From the NCBI RefSeq assembly GCF_003336875.1, contig NZ_QGNJ01000002.1:62001-126000 (forward strand): a DNA stretch of 64,000 bases, written 5' to 3'. The translations under genes were made by a program, and so were the position numbers. How positions within the stretch are numbered: position 1 is the first letter of the stretch; every line of letters begins with the position of its first letter. This DNA is from Oleisolibacter albus (GTDB lineage: Bacteria; Pseudomonadota; Alphaproteobacteria; Azospirillales; Azospirillaceae). Shown here piece by piece: positions 18,667 to 28,003 of the stretch. The notes below the pieces were generated by a model. The model was not told where the DNA came from. It saw nothing but the letters and a program-made list of their open reading frames with translations, and did not search any database.

Positions 18667-21423
18667 ATGAGCGATACGAACGACCAGAACCGCGACACGA
18701 AAGTACAGGGCCCGGGTGCCCGCCCCAAGCTGTCGCTGGGCGGGGGCACGAAGGCGGCCGGCCAGCCCCCCGCCGGGGGTGGGCAGGGCGTCGTGCGTCA
18801 ACAGTTCTCGCACGGCCGGGGCAAGGATGTGGCGGTCGAGGTCAAGCCGGCCAAGCGCATCATCAATAAGGCCGCCGTGCCCGGCGTGGCCGATGGCGGT
18901 GCCGCGGCCCGCCATGCGGCCCAGGGCCTGCGCGGCCAGCCGGGCCGTGGCGGCCTGGCCGGACGGCAGCTGAGCGATGCGGAGCGCGACACCCGTTTGC
19001 GCGCCGTCGCCCTGGCCGAGGAGGAGCGCAAGCGCCGCGAAGCCGAGCAGGTCGAGCAGGCCCGTCAGCGCGCCGAGGCCGAGGCCCAGGCGGCACTCGT
19101 TGCTGCCTCGGCGCCCGAGCCGGAGCCCGTGGCCGCCGAGCCGCTGGACGACGAGACCATCCGCCGTCGCGAGCTGGAAGAGCTGAAGCGCATCCAGGAG
19201 GCCGAAAAGGCCGCCGTGGAGGAGGCCGAGCGCCGCCGCCAGGAAGAGGAAGCCCGCCGGAAGGAGGAGGAGGCCAAGAAGGCCGCCGCCCGCACCGACG
19301 AGCGCGGCCCGTCCCGGACCGGTACGGCTGGCGCGGCGACCCGTCCGGCCTCGGCCGATACGGCCCGCCCCGCTCCCGGTGGCGCCTTGGCTCCCCGCGG
19401 CCCGGTCACCGGCCGTGCGGAGGAGGAGGACGAGGACAGCCCTCGCCGCAAGGTCGGTGGCAACACCAAGGGGCCGGCTGCCAAGGTTCCTGCCCCGGCT
19501 TCCAAGGTCAAGGGCGGCGACAAGCGCCGCTCGGGCAAGCTGACCATCTCCCAGGCGCTGACCGAGGACGAGGGCCAGCGCGGTCGCTCGCTGGCTGCCG
19601 CCCGCCGTGCCCGTGAGCGCGAGCGTCTGCGCCAGTTCGGCCGTCAGGAAACCCAGAAAGTGACCCGTGACGTCACCATCCCCGAGGTCATCACGGTCGG
19701 CGACCTGGCCAACCGTATGGCCGAGCGCGGCGCCGACGTCATCAAGACGCTGATGCGCATGGGGGTGATGGCCACCATCACCCAGACCATCGATGCCGAT
19801 ACGGCTGAGCTGGTGGTGCAGGAGCTGGGCCATCGTCCCATCCGCGTGTCGGAGGCGGACGTGGAGATCGGCATCGGCGGCGGCCAGGACGAGGCGGCGG
19901 ATCTGCTGCCCCGCGCGCCGGTCGTCACCGTCATGGGCCATGTCGACCACGGCAAGACCTCGCTGCTGGACGCCCTGCGCAAGACCGACGTGGCGGCCCG
20001 TGAGGCCGGCGGCATCACCCAGCATATCGGCGCCTATCAGGTGCAGCTGCAGTCCGGTTCGAAGATCACCTTCATCGACACGCCGGGCCACGCCGCCTTC
20101 ACCGAGATGCGTGCCCGTGGTGCCAACGTCACCGACGTGGTGGTGCTGGTGGTTGCTGCCGACGACGGCGTCATGCCGCAGACGGCGGAGGCCATCCGTC
20201 ATGCCAAGGCGGCCAAGGTTCCCATCATCGTCGCCATCAACAAGTGCGACCTGCCGGCGGCCAAGCCGGAGCGGGTGCGCAACGAGTTGCTGCAGCACGA
20301 GCTGGTGGTCGAGGCCATGGGCGGCGACGTGCTGGACGTGGAGGTCTCGGCCAAGACCGGGCTGAATCTGGACAAGCTGGAAGAGGCCATCCTGCTTCAG
20401 GCGGAAATCCTGGAGCTGAAGGCCAATCCCAACCGCGCCGCCGAGGGCGTGGTGGTCGAGGCCAAGCTGGACAAGGGCCGCGGCCCCGTGGCCACTGTGC
20501 TGGTGAAGCGCGGCACGCTGACGGTGGGCGACATCGTCGTCACCGGCAGCGAGTGGGGCCGTGTCCGCGCCCTGGTCAACGACCGCGGCCAGAACGTTGC
20601 CGATGCCGGCCCTGCCGCACCGGTGGAGGTTCTGGGTCTCAACGGCGTGCCGCTGGCCGGTGAGGACATGGTGGTGGTGGAGAGCGAGGGCCGTGCCCGC
20701 GAGATCACCGAATACCGTGCCCGCAAGAAGCGCGAGGCCGAGGCTGCCAAGTCCGGCCGCGGTTCGCTGGAGCAGATGTTCAAGCAGATCCAGGCCGGCG
20801 AGGCCAAGGAACTGCCGATCGTCATCAAGGGCGACGTGCAGGGCTCGGTCGAAGCCATTGCCGGCGCGCTGGAAAAGCTGACGGCCGAGAACACCGAGGT
20901 GAAGGTACGCGTGCTGATGTCGGGCGTCGGTGCCATCACCGAGAGCGACATCACCCTGGCCAACGCCTCCAAGGGGCTGGTGGTGGGCTTCAACGTCCGC
21001 GCCAACCCGCAGGCGCGCGACATGGCCAAGCGCGATGGCGTGGAGATCCGGTACTACTCGATCATCTACGACATCATCGACGACGTGAAGCAGATGCTGA
21101 CCGGGATGCTGTCGCCGACGCTGCGGGAGAAGTTCCTGGGCAACGCGCAGATCCTGCAGGTGTTCAACATCACCAAGGTCGGCAAGGTCGCGGGCTGCCG
21201 CGTCTCCGAAGGCATCGTCAAGCGCGGCGCCAAGGTCCGCCTGCTGCGCGACAACGTGGTGATCCACGAAGGCACGCTGAAGACCCTGAAGCGCATGAAG
21301 GACGAGGTCAAGGAAGTGCGCGAAGGCTTCGAATGCGGTATGGCCTTCGAGAATTACGACGACATCCGCGAAGGCGACATCATCGAAGCCTTCGAGATGG
21401 AGGAGATCGCCCGCGCCCTGTAA
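18667..21423 (+). CDS. infB: Translation initiation factor IF-2
   Basis: IF-2 is the GTPase that brings fMet-tRNA to the 30S subunit. The 918-residue protein has a long charged N-terminal region (about 1-330) with a Glu/Arg/Ala-rich coiled-coil stretch at about 115-205, an IF2_N segment ([17 protein letters not shown]), the GTPase domain with [16 protein letters not shown] and NKCD, and domains II-IV, including an intact C-terminal tRNA-binding domain. I chose the ATG at 18667 because upstream codons overlap the preceding gene in another frame. It ends at an intrinsic terminator, an unusual break before rbfA. Confidence 0.96.
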   Translation: MSDTNDQNRDTKVQGPGARPKLSLGGGTKAAGQPPAGGGQGVVRQQFSHGRGKDVAVEVKPAKRIINKAAVPGVADGGAAARHAAQGLRGQPGRGGLAGRQLSDAERDTRLRAVALAEEERKRREAEQVEQARQRAEAEAQAALVAASAPEPEPVAAEPLDDETIRRRELEELKRIQEAEKAAVEEAERRRQEEEARRKEEEAKKAAARTDERGPSRTGTAGAATRPASADTARPAPGGALAPRGPVTGRAEEEDEDSPRRKVGGNTKGPAAKVPAPASKVKGGDKRRSGKLTISQALTEDEGQRGRSLAAARRARERERLRQFGRQETQKVTRDVTIPEVITVGDLANRMAERGADVIKTLMRMGVMATITQTIDADTAELVVQELGHRPIRVSEADVEIGIGGGQDEAADLLPRAPVVTVMGHVDHGKTSLLDALRKTDVAAREAGGITQHIGAYQVQLQSGSKITFIDTPGHAAFTEMRARGANVTDVVVLVVAADDGVMPQTAEAIRHAKAAKVPIIVAINKCDLPAAKPERVRNELLQHELVVEAMGGDVLDVEVSAKTGLNLDKLEEAILLQAEILELKANPNRAAEGVVVEAKLDKGRGPVATVLVKRGTLTVGDIVVTGSEWGRVRALVNDRGQNVADAGPAAPVEVLGLNGVPLAGEDMVVVESEGRAREITEYRARKKREAEAAKSGRGSLEQMFKQIQAGEAKELPIVIKGDVQGSVEAIAGALEKLTAENTEVKVRVLMSGVGAITESDITLANASKGLVVGFNVRANPQARDMAKRDGVEIRYYSIIYDIIDDVKQMLTGMLSPTLREKFLGNAQILQVFNITKVGKVAGCRVSEGIVKRGAKVRLLRDNVVIHEGTLKTLKRMKDEVKEVREGFECGMAFENYDDIREGDIIEAFEMEEIARAL

Positions 21424-21448
21424 GCGCCGGCAGTTTCCCCCCGGTTCC

Positions 21449-21492
21449 AAGGCCGGTGTCCACCCCTCCGGGGGCAGGGCGCCGGCCTTTTT
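21449..21492 (+). terminator. Intrinsic terminator after infB
   Basis: Eight-base arms AAGGCCGG (21449-21456) and CCGGCCTT (21482-21489) enclose a loop that holds a nested CCCC/GGGG hairpin, followed by TTTTTC. It lies 25 bases after the infB stop and before the toxin-antitoxin pair. Confidence 0.7.
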
Positions 21493-21543
21493 CTTTGCCG
21501 CCACACCGGCGGCGGTCTATCGTTCCGTCATGGCCGGTCCTGG

Positions 21544-21927
21544 TTGGACGCAGGGGGCCGACATGCCGAGGGGCCGCTGACTGAACCGCCCGCCAGGGAG
21601 ACGCCGACGCCCGGGCATATTGATCGCGACAGGACGTGCGTTGCCCTGCAGGATGCCAACAACCTGCCGGAACTGGTCGCGCGTGCCCGCCGTGGCGAGC
21701 AGATCCTGATCCCCGATGGCGGGCAGGTGGTGGCCAGGATCGTGGCCGTGGACCCGTCCCGGGAGGGTGCTGTCCAGGGAGGCGAGGCAATTCCCGAGGG
21801 GCTCGCTGCCCGGCGCCGCTCCCTGTTCGGGATGCTGGTGGGGCAGATCGATGTGGATGCCCTGCAGCAACCGTTGCCGGCTGATGTCCTTGACGCCATG
21901 CGCGATCCTCAGATCATTCCCGAATGA
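21544..21927 (+). CDS. Phd/YefM-type antitoxin
   Basis: An antitoxin-like protein, 127 residues from the TTG at 21544. The recognisable domain starts near residue 33 (VALQDANNLPELVARARRGEQILIPDGGQVVARIVAVD), matching the Phd/YefM pattern of an N-terminal DNA-binding unit that also autoregulates. The first 30 residues are probably not translated, but I find no in-frame ATG or GTG closer to the domain, so the start is unresolved. The C-terminal part (FGMLVGQIDV, about 90-125) would neutralise the toxin encoded 10 bases downstream. Confidence 0.7.
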   Translation: MDAGGRHAEGPLTEPPARETPTPGHIDRDRTCVALQDANNLPELVARARRGEQILIPDGGQVVARIVAVDPSREGAVQGGEAIPEGLAARRRSLFGMLVGQIDVDALQQPLPADVLDAMRDPQIIPE

Positions 21928-21937
21928 GCGATAGGGC

Positions 21938-22318
21938 ATGTCCTTGGGCCTGCTGCTGGAGTCCCATGCTGCTCTGTGGCGGATCGCAGCGCCTGACCGC
22001 CTGTCAGGCCCGGCGCGGCGCGCTCTTGCCGAGCCGCGAACCCGATTGCATGTCAGTGTGGTGACGGCATGGGAATTGGAAATGAAGGCTGCTCGGGGCA
22101 AGCTGCCGCTGCCGCCCACCCTGTGGGGGCGAATGGTCGAAGCGGGGATCACATTCCTTCCGGTTTCAATGGCACACGCCCTGTTGGCCGCCCGCCTGCC
22201 TCTTCATCATCGCGATCCCATTGATCGGATGATTGTGGCCCAAGCCATGACGGAAGGGCTGACCCTGGTCACAAAGGATCCGGCCGCTGTGGCCTACGGC
22301 CTGCCGGTTCTCTGGTAG
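21938..22318 (+). CDS. VapC-like PIN-domain toxin
   Basis: A 126-residue PIN-domain protein, expected to be a ribonuclease toxin paired with the upstream antitoxin. The order of motifs is right: an N-terminal LLLESHAALW, WELEMKAARGKL in the middle, HHRDPIDRMIVAQA and TKDPA near the end. The first acidic residue is Glu (E8) where nearly all family members have Asp, a change in the metal site that may lower activity. The pair sits between infB and rbfA, which are normally adjacent. A functional toxin is likely but not certain. Confidence 0.82.
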   Translation: MSLGLLLESHAALWRIAAPDRLSGPARRALAEPRTRLHVSVVTAWELEMKAARGKLPLPPTLWGRMVEAGITFLPVSMAHALLAARLPLHHRDPIDRMIVAQAMTEGLTLVTKDPAAVAYGLPVLW

Positions 22319-22451
22319 GCGGCCATTTTCGCGATTCTTCCCGGTGCGTTCCGCCGGCATTTGTGCTACCTCACCGCCCTTCCAAACGCCGCGTGGCACT
22401 GTTCCTGGTGGCGGGGTCCCAGTCCCCGGCCAGGGTGAAGGATATTGGACG

Positions 22452-22997
22452 ATGACGCGCAAACATTCCGGCGGCAGCACCGCCAAAGGCCCGAGCCAGC
22501 GGCAGCTGCGCGTGGGCGAGGAGATCCGGCATGCCCTGGCGGACATTTTCCGCCGCGGCGAGTTCCGCGATCCGGCCCTGCAGGATCTGAACATCACCGT
22601 GACCGAGGTCCGCATCAGCCCCGACCTGAAGAACGCCACGGCCTTCATCATGCCGCTGGGCGGCGGCCATGCCGAGCTGATCCCGGCCCTGAACCGGGCC
22701 TCGGCCTTCCTGCGCAGCCAGGTGGCACAGGAGGTGCGCCTGCCCTATGCGCCGCGCGTCAGCTTCCAGATGGACACCAGTTTCGACTATGCCAGCAAGA
22801 TCGACCGCATCCTGCACGATCCCCAGGTGGCCCGCGATCTGGATGCCGAAGGCATGGCACTGAACCGGGATGCGCTGCTGCCGGCCGACGATGCCGATGG
22901 GGCCGATGCCGATGCGGCCGACGCTGCCGGGGAGGCCGCCGGGGAGGATGAGGGCGACCGGGACGACAGCCGGGACGGGGGCCGTCATGGCGCGTAA
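22452..22997 (+). CDS. rbfA: Ribosome-binding factor A
   Basis: RbfA is a KH-fold protein needed for late 30S maturation and cold adaptation. The 181-residue product has the family core at about residues 15-125 (SQRQLRVGEEIRHALADI, VTEVRISPDLKNATAFI, YAPRVSFQMDTSFDYASKID) and an Asp/Ala/Gly-rich acidic tail of about 35 residues. The ATG at 22452 starts just before the core. Its last 11 bases overlap truB, which implies translational coupling. Confidence 0.94.
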   Translation: MTRKHSGGSTAKGPSQRQLRVGEEIRHALADIFRRGEFRDPALQDLNITVTEVRISPDLKNATAFIMPLGGGHAELIPALNRASAFLRSQVAQEVRLPYAPRVSFQMDTSFDYASKIDRILHDPQVARDLDAEGMALNRDALLPADDADGADADAADAAGEAAGEDEGDRDDSRDGGRHGA

Positions 22998-23931
22998 GCG
23001 CAAGGGCAATCCGCTGCATGGCTGGCTGGTGCTGGACAAGCCGGGCACATTGACCTCGACCCAGGCCATGGCCAAGTGCCGCTGGCTCTGCCAGGGGGAG
23101 AAGGCCGGGCATGGCGGCACCCTGGACCCCATTGCCACCGGCGTGCTGCCCATCGCCTTCGGCGAGGCGACCAAGACCGTCCAGTACGCCATGGACGGGA
23201 CCAAGACCTATCGCTTCCTGCTGAAGTTCGGCGAGGCCACCGACACCGACGACCGTGCCGGCCGTGTCATCGCCAGCAGCGACGTGCGGCCGACGGACGA
23301 GGCCATCGAGGCGGCGCTGGAGCGCTTCCACGGCTGGATCGAGCAGATCCCGCCGCAATATTCCGCCATCAAGGTGGAGGGCGAGCGCGCCTATGATCTG
23401 GCGCGCGAGGGCGAGACGGTGGCGCTGAAATCCCGGCAGGTGCGGGTGGACAGCTTCCTGCTGACCGGCCGTCCGGACCGCGACCATGCCTGGTTCGAGG
23501 TGGAATGCGGCAAGGGCACCTATATGCGCTCGCTGGCCCGCGATCTGGCCATGGCCCTGGGCACGGTCGGCCATATCGGTGAACTGCGCCGCCTGTCGGT
23601 GGGGCGCTTCACCCTGGACCATGCCCTGACGCTGGAGCAGCTGGAGCAGGCGGTGGCCGAGGGCGATCCGCAGCGTCTGTTGCTGCCCATCGAAACGGCG
23701 CTGGACCAGCTGCCCGAGCTGTCGCTGACCGGGGACGAGGCACAGAAGCTGCGCCAGGGCCAGAGCGTGCTGTTGCTGAAGCGCACCGATCTGACCCGGC
23801 TGGATGCGGTGCGTGCCAGCGTGGGCGAGGATGGGGACGCCATGGCCCTGGCCAGCAGCGGCGGGCGCCCCGTGGCCCTTGTCCGGGTCGAGGGGGCGGA
23901 GATCAAACCGGTTCGCATCCTGCACGTCTGA
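22987..23931 (+). CDS. truB: tRNA pseudouridine(55) synthase
   Basis: TruB makes pseudouridine 55 in the T loop of tRNAs. The 314-residue protein starts with NPLHGWLVLDKPGTLTS and has the catalytic motif GGTLDPIATGVL (D47), YSAIKVEGERAYDLAREGE, and a C-terminal PUA-like segment. The ATG overlaps the end of rbfA by 11 bases. Downstream is a hairpin (23946-23974), then a convergent locus that separates it from rpsO. Confidence 0.96.
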   Translation: MARKRKGNPLHGWLVLDKPGTLTSTQAMAKCRWLCQGEKAGHGGTLDPIATGVLPIAFGEATKTVQYAMDGTKTYRFLLKFGEATDTDDRAGRVIASSDVRPTDEAIEAALERFHGWIEQIPPQYSAIKVEGERAYDLAREGETVALKSRQVRVDSFLLTGRPDRDHAWFEVECGKGTYMRSLARDLAMALGTVGHIGELRRLSVGRFTLDHALTLEQLEQAVAEGDPQRLLLPIETALDQLPELSLTGDEAQKLRQGQSVLLLKRTDLTRLDAVRASVGEDGDAMALASSGGRPVALVRVEGAEIKPVRILHV

Positions 23932-23945
23932 CGCCGGGGATCGAC

Positions 23946-23977
23946 GGGCCGGCCCGTTGGCTTGGGACCGGCCCTTT
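23946..23977 (+). terminator. Terminator-like hairpin after truB
   Basis: GGGCCGG (23946-23952) pairs with CCGGCCC (23968-23974), followed by TTTCCTT. An alternative palindrome, ACGGGCCGGCCCGT, overlaps its left arm. It lies between the convergent truB and DUF6607 genes. The T tract is short. Confidence 0.45.
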
Positions 23978-23985
23978 CCTTCCTG

Positions 23986-25023
23986 TCAGCGCGTGGCGGT
24001 CTTCACCGGCCGGGTCGCCGTCTCGATCAGCGTGCGGGCCTGGGCGATGGCGTCCGCCGTCTGAACCGTGCCGGCATTGATGCCGTCGGCCAGATCCATC
24101 AGCTTCGGCCCGGTGACGGCGCCGTTCTCCGCCTCCTCCTCCACATGGATGCCGCCGTCGCGCGCGGCCACCATGTCCCAGGCCCGGCGCACGGCGGCCC
24201 AATAGGTGGCCGTCTTCTCCATATAGGCGTCGGCGGCGGCCACGGGGTACTGGTCGAACTTCGTATAGGTGTTCAGCACCACCTCGTGGACGATGGTGAC
24301 GGATTTCCCGTCGCGCTCGCCCAGCTTGGCATTGTCCTGTTCGTGCACCCAGCCCGTGGGCGTCAGGGCATGCCGGTTGACGGCAAGATAGCGGTTGTAG
24401 GGCGGCTTGCGCACGGCGTCACGCCGGGCCAGGGGGCGCAGCCCCTGACCGCTGGTCCAGCGCGGGACGCCCAGATCATGCTCCCAGCGGCCGACACCGC
24501 CATACCGGGGGCTGTCGTCGGTCTGCCAGACGGTCTGGCTCCAGGCGCCGCTGCGGCTGGCGGCGTCCACCGGGGTCAGGCGCCACTGGCCGCCCCGTTC
24601 ATAGGTCAGCACCGTCTCCGGCTCCCAGGTCCAGTCCTGGCGCCAATGCTTGATCACCACCGGCTTTTCGTCCTCGTCCTCCACCACCAGCAGATGCTGC
24701 AGGCGGATGGTGGTGCCGCTGTCCTCGATCACGCGCACGACCTCGTGCCCGCCGCTGCGCTTGGGCTCGATCGGGGTGTAGTCGGCGACGAAGGGAACGG
24801 TCTCGCGGAAGTCGAACCGGACCCGGTAGTCGCCCGCCATGGCCAGAATGGCCTGGCGGTCCTGCTGGAAGCTGGCGCAGCGTTGCGGCGCCACGGCGGC
24901 GGGGCAGGCGGCGGCGGCCATGCCCTCCGCCGCCAGGGCCGGCAGGGTGGCGCCCAGCAGGGGGGTGGAAAGAAGGGCGGCCCGCAGCCAGGACACCCGC
25001 GGCCAGGACAAGCGTGTCATCAT
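23986..25023 (-). CDS. DUF6607 family secreted protein
   Basis: A 345-residue protein with an N-terminal signal peptide (residues 1 to about 32, ending LPALAAEG) and a mature part rich in Trp, Asp and Arg. The pattern of conserved stretches (DYRVRFDFRETVPF, WRQDWTWEPETVLTYE, WEHDLGVPRWTSGQGLRPLARRD) fits the DUF6607 family, which tends to lie beside TonB-dependent heme receptors. It is 79 bases downstream of such a receptor on the same strand with an AGGAGAT site before its start, so it is likely part of the same iron-controlled operon. Its biochemical role is unknown; a periplasmic or surface accessory role in heme uptake is inference. Confidence 0.8.
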   Translation of the reverse strand: MMTRLSWPRVSWLRAALLSTPLLGATLPALAAEGMAAAACPAAVAPQRCASFQQDRQAILAMAGDYRVRFDFRETVPFVADYTPIEPKRSGGHEVVRVIEDSGTTIRLQHLLVVEDEDEKPVVIKHWRQDWTWEPETVLTYERGGQWRLTPVDAASRSGAWSQTVWQTDDSPRYGGVGRWEHDLGVPRWTSGQGLRPLARRDAVRKPPYNRYLAVNRHALTPTGWVHEQDNAKLGERDGKSVTIVHEVVLNTYTKFDQYPVAAADAYMEKTATYWAAVRRAWDMVAARDGGIHVEEEAENGAVTGPKLMDLADGINAGTVQTADAIAQARTLIETATRPVKTATR

Positions 25024-25102
25024 CGATCTCCTGTCATCAGGATCGGAACCGCCCGCCGACCGGCCGTGTGGACGGCCTGCGGGCGCGGAGTGCCGGGTGC
25101 GC

Positions 25103-27325
25103 TCAGAACCGGACGGTCAGCGAGACGCTGGCGTTGCGGCCGGGCTGGCTGTAGGCGTCGACGAAGCTGCTGCTGGCGCCCAGGCCGCGCACATCGCTCC
25201 ACCACCAGTACTTCTCGTCGAACAGGTTGAAGAGACCGGCCCGCAGCGTGACCATCTCGGATACCGTCCAATAGCCGGTCAGATCGACCACGGTGAAGGG
25301 GCCGGGGGTGAAGGGAATGGTGGCGCAGCCCGAGCCGCAGGAGGTGCGGGACTGAGCCTTGCCGGCCGAGCGGGTGACGGAGAGCTGGCCGCCGAAGCGG
25401 TCCTGCGGGTCCTGATAGGTCAGGCCGGCGACCAGCTTCACCGGATCGATGCTGTCCAGCGCCGTCTTGACCCCGTCCTGCTTGCTGTGGCCCCGGGCAT
25501 AGGCGGCGGTGGCGATGCCGCCGAAGCCCGATTCCGACCGGTACTGGACCTTGGCCTCGCCGCCGGTGATCTTGACCTTGTTCAGATTGACATACTGGAA
25601 CACGCCGGGATTGCCGGGTGTCAGATTGCCGGACACCTGCACCTGCTCGATGAAGTCGTCGTACCAGCCGGCGAAGCCGGTGGCGCTGGCGCTCCAGCCA
25701 TTCCGGCGGAAGCGCAGCCCGCCCTCGATGGTCTCGCTGGTTTCCGGCTTCAGGTCCGGATTGGGCTCGGACCGGTAATTGAAGATGACGTTCTCGAATC
25801 CGTTATTGACCTGGGACGGGCTGGGCGCCTTGTAGCCCCAGGCATAGTTGGCGAACAGTCCGACCGCCGGCGTGACCCAGTAGACGCCGCCGATCTTCGG
25901 CGACACATGCCAGTCGCTGGCCTTGGCCGTCTCATAGGGGTAGAGCGGATCGTTGTCGTCCGGGTCGAGCCGGTAATAATCCAGCCGGACGGCGGGATAG
26001 AGCGACAGCGCCCCGTCCAGGGCGGTGATCTCGTCCTGCAGGTACAGACCGCCCAGCATGTAGTCGGTGTCGGGGAAGGCCTTGGTCGGGAAGCGCTCCC
26101 CCACCGGGGCGGTCACGCCGTCGCGCAGGCCCGTCTGGCGGGTCAGCGAGATGTCGCCGCCATAGCTGAGGCGGTGGGTGAGGGTCTTGCCCAGCGTCTG
26201 GCTGTTGGCCTCGACCGACAGGCCGCCGACCTTGTTCTTGAACAGGCTGTCGCGGGTGCGGTCGGCGGCGGTGGTGCGGTCCTCGGCCGAGAACTGCCGG
26301 ACCTTGCCGTCCTGGTAATAGCCGGTCCAGTGCAGCGCCTCCAGCGCCACGGTGCCGGCACTGTAGAGGTGATCCAGGCTGACGCGGCTGCGGCGGGTAT
26401 CGTCCTTGGCCGTCAGGTTGGCCACGGTGCCGGAACGGCCGCTCAGCACGTCCGTATCGGTGTCATGGTCCAGATAATCCACGGTCAGCCGGAAACGGTG
26501 GGCCTCGTTGGCATGGAACACCAGCTTGCCCAGCACGGAGTCCGAATTGATCTCCTGCGGGTTGGCCTTGGTGCGGTTGACAGTGGCGCTGTCGTTGCTG
26601 CCCTTGGTCTTCTGCTCTTCGCCGTCGCGGTGAGTGTAGGCCAGCAGCATCTCCCAGCGGCCGGCGCGGGCGGCGCTGAGCGCACCCATGCTCCAGCTGC
26701 TGTCGGCACCGGAATAGCCGACCCGCGCCTCGCCGTGCAGGGCCTCGCCGGTCTTCAGATAGTCGGCCGGGTCCTTGGTGACGAAGCTGACGGCGCCGGC
26801 CACGCCGTCGCTGCCATACAGGGCGGAGGTCGGGCCGCGCAGGATCTCGACCGATTTCACCAGATCCAGATCGGTGAAATCGCCGCGGCCGGTGGCCTGC
26901 GGGCCGAAGCTGAAGGCGTCCGGCGTGCGGATGCCGTCCACCTGGATCAGCACCCGGTTGCCTTCCAGGCCACGGATGGTGAAGCCGCTGTTGCCGTCGC
27001 GGCCGGTGGAGGCGCCGGCAGCACTGAAGCGGGCCGGGCTGTTGCGCACCGACACGCCGGGCTCATAGCGGACCAGATCCTTGATGTCGGTGACCAGATT
27101 GTCCTGGATTTCCCGCGCGTCGATGACGCTGACCGTGGCTGGTGCCTCGATCACCAGCTTTTCGCTGCGGGTGGCGGTGACTGTCACCTCCTCCAGCGAC
27201 ATCGCCGCCACCTGGGTCGGCGCCGGCGCGCCGGGGGGCGTCTGTTGGGCGGCGGCGGTCAGTCCCGTGACCAGAGGCCCTGTGAACACCAGCGGGAGCG
27301 TCGCCCGCAGCAGCTTTGCCTTCAT
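25103..27325 (-). CDS. TonB-dependent hemoglobin/heme-type receptor
   Basis: A 740-residue outer-membrane receptor that would import heme or a heme protein ligand using TonB energy. It has a signal peptide (1 to about 27), a TonB box (LEEVTVTATR), a plug domain (about 55-175, with FTIRGLEGNRVLIQVDGIR and EILRGPTSALYGSDGVAGAV) and a 22-strand barrel ending in VSLTVRF. It contains a YKAPSPSQ stretch and PNPDLKPE, similar to the FRAP and NPNL boxes of heme receptors, but I find no His between them, unlike the classic heme-binding loop. A Fur-type site covers its promoter. Confidence 0.88.
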   Translation of the reverse strand: MKAKLLRATLPLVFTGPLVTGLTAAAQQTPPGAPAPTQVAAMSLEEVTVTATRSEKLVIEAPATVSVIDAREIQDNLVTDIKDLVRYEPGVSVRNSPARFSAAGASTGRDGNSGFTIRGLEGNRVLIQVDGIRTPDAFSFGPQATGRGDFTDLDLVKSVEILRGPTSALYGSDGVAGAVSFVTKDPADYLKTGEALHGEARVGYSGADSSWSMGALSAARAGRWEMLLAYTHRDGEEQKTKGSNDSATVNRTKANPQEINSDSVLGKLVFHANEAHRFRLTVDYLDHDTDTDVLSGRSGTVANLTAKDDTRRSRVSLDHLYSAGTVALEALHWTGYYQDGKVRQFSAEDRTTAADRTRDSLFKNKVGGLSVEANSQTLGKTLTHRLSYGGDISLTRQTGLRDGVTAPVGERFPTKAFPDTDYMLGGLYLQDEITALDGALSLYPAVRLDYYRLDPDDNDPLYPYETAKASDWHVSPKIGGVYWVTPAVGLFANYAWGYKAPSPSQVNNGFENVIFNYRSEPNPDLKPETSETIEGGLRFRRNGWSASATGFAGWYDDFIEQVQVSGNLTPGNPGVFQYVNLNKVKITGGEAKVQYRSESGFGGIATAAYARGHSKQDGVKTALDSIDPVKLVAGLTYQDPQDRFGGQLSVTRSAGKAQSRTSCGSGCATIPFTPGPFTVVDLTGYWTVSEMVTLRAGLFNLFDEKYWWWSDVRGLGASSSFVDAYSQPGRNASVSLTVRF

Positions 27326-27375
27326 CTCTGTCTACCCATTCTCGTTCCCGGTCCCCTTTCACCGAGGGGCTCAGC

Positions 27376-27405
27376 CCATTACGCGGAACAGCAAATGAGA
27401 GTCAA
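27376..27405 (-). promoter_or_regulatory. Predicted promoter of the TonB receptor operon
   Basis: On the minus strand, TTGACT (27405-27400) and TAATGG (27381-27376) are separated by 18 bases, a near-consensus vegetative promoter 51 bases before the start codon. The -35 element lies inside the Fur-type inverted repeat, so repressor binding would block polymerase. Confidence 0.6.
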
Positions 27406-27415
27406 TCTCATTTGC
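27391..27415. promoter_or_regulatory. Fur-type operator
   Basis: A perfect inverted repeat GCAAATGAGA-N5-TCTCATTTGC. The inner TGAGA...TCTCA matches the half-site pattern of Fur boxes (ATGAGAAT-ATTCTCAT type). With the TonB receptor downstream, iron-responsive repression is the natural reading. Confidence 0.75.
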
Positions 27416-27733
27416 AATTGCAGGTCGGGACCGGTGGACGTCTCCGCCCGTCGGCCGGACCTGGGTCCCGGGTCCGGCCCAGCGGCTCTGCACCGGATGC
27501 AGGGGGCGGCTGTTGCGGCGTGAATCCCCTTGACCCGGACCCCGCCATGCCGCATTTGTCCGCCACCGATCGACGTCTGCAACCGTTCGGAACCGTGCTG
27601 GACGACATCCCGGCCCGGCCCCGCGGCGTGCGGACGCGTACCCGTTTCGGCCCCTGGTGGGCCGCGGCGCCCGTCGAGGGGGCAATTTCCGCCCGGTCCG
27701 CCTGTTGAAACCATCTGAAGACGGAGACATCCG

Positions 27734-28003
27734 ATGTCGATCACGCCGGAGCGCAAGCAGACGCTCATCGAAGAGTACAAGACCAAGGACGGCGACACCG
27801 GTTCGCCCGAGGTCCAGGTTGCCATCCTGTCGGAGCGCATCAGCAATCTGACCGAGCACCTGAAGGCGCATGCCAAGGATTTCCACTCCCGCCGCGGTCT
27901 GCTGGTCATGGTCGGTCAGCGCCGTCGTCTGCTGGACTATCTCAAGGCCAAGGACCAGGGTCGCTATGACACCCTGATCCAGCGCCTGGGCCTGCGTCGC
28001 TGA
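27734..28003 (+). CDS. rpsO: 30S ribosomal protein S15
   Basis: S15 is a primary 16S rRNA-binding protein. The 89-residue product has the expected length and the family motifs [21 protein letters not shown] and [13 protein letters not shown]. It starts at an ATG after a GGAGACAT site, and precedes pnp by 282 bases, the usual arrangement. In many bacteria S15 represses its own translation through the mRNA leader. Confidence 0.97.
   Translation: MSITPERKQTLIEEYKTKDGDTGSPEVQVAILSERISNLTEHLKAHAKDFHSRRGLLVMVGQRRRLLDYLKAKDQGRYDTLIQRLGLRR

Larger units (their letters stand above)
27326..27733. other. Divergent intergenic region: receptor promoter and rpsO upstream
   Basis: No gene is evident. The left third has the receptor promoter and the Fur-type box. 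The rest is the rpsO upstream region; I do not see a clear -35/-10 pair for rpsO, but the start is preceded by a GGAGACAT ribosome binding site. Confidence 0.5.

Noticed and set aside
18649..21504. A 951-codon minus-strand open frame
   Set aside because: It is the antisense of infB and rich in Leu, Gly, Ala and His without motifs.
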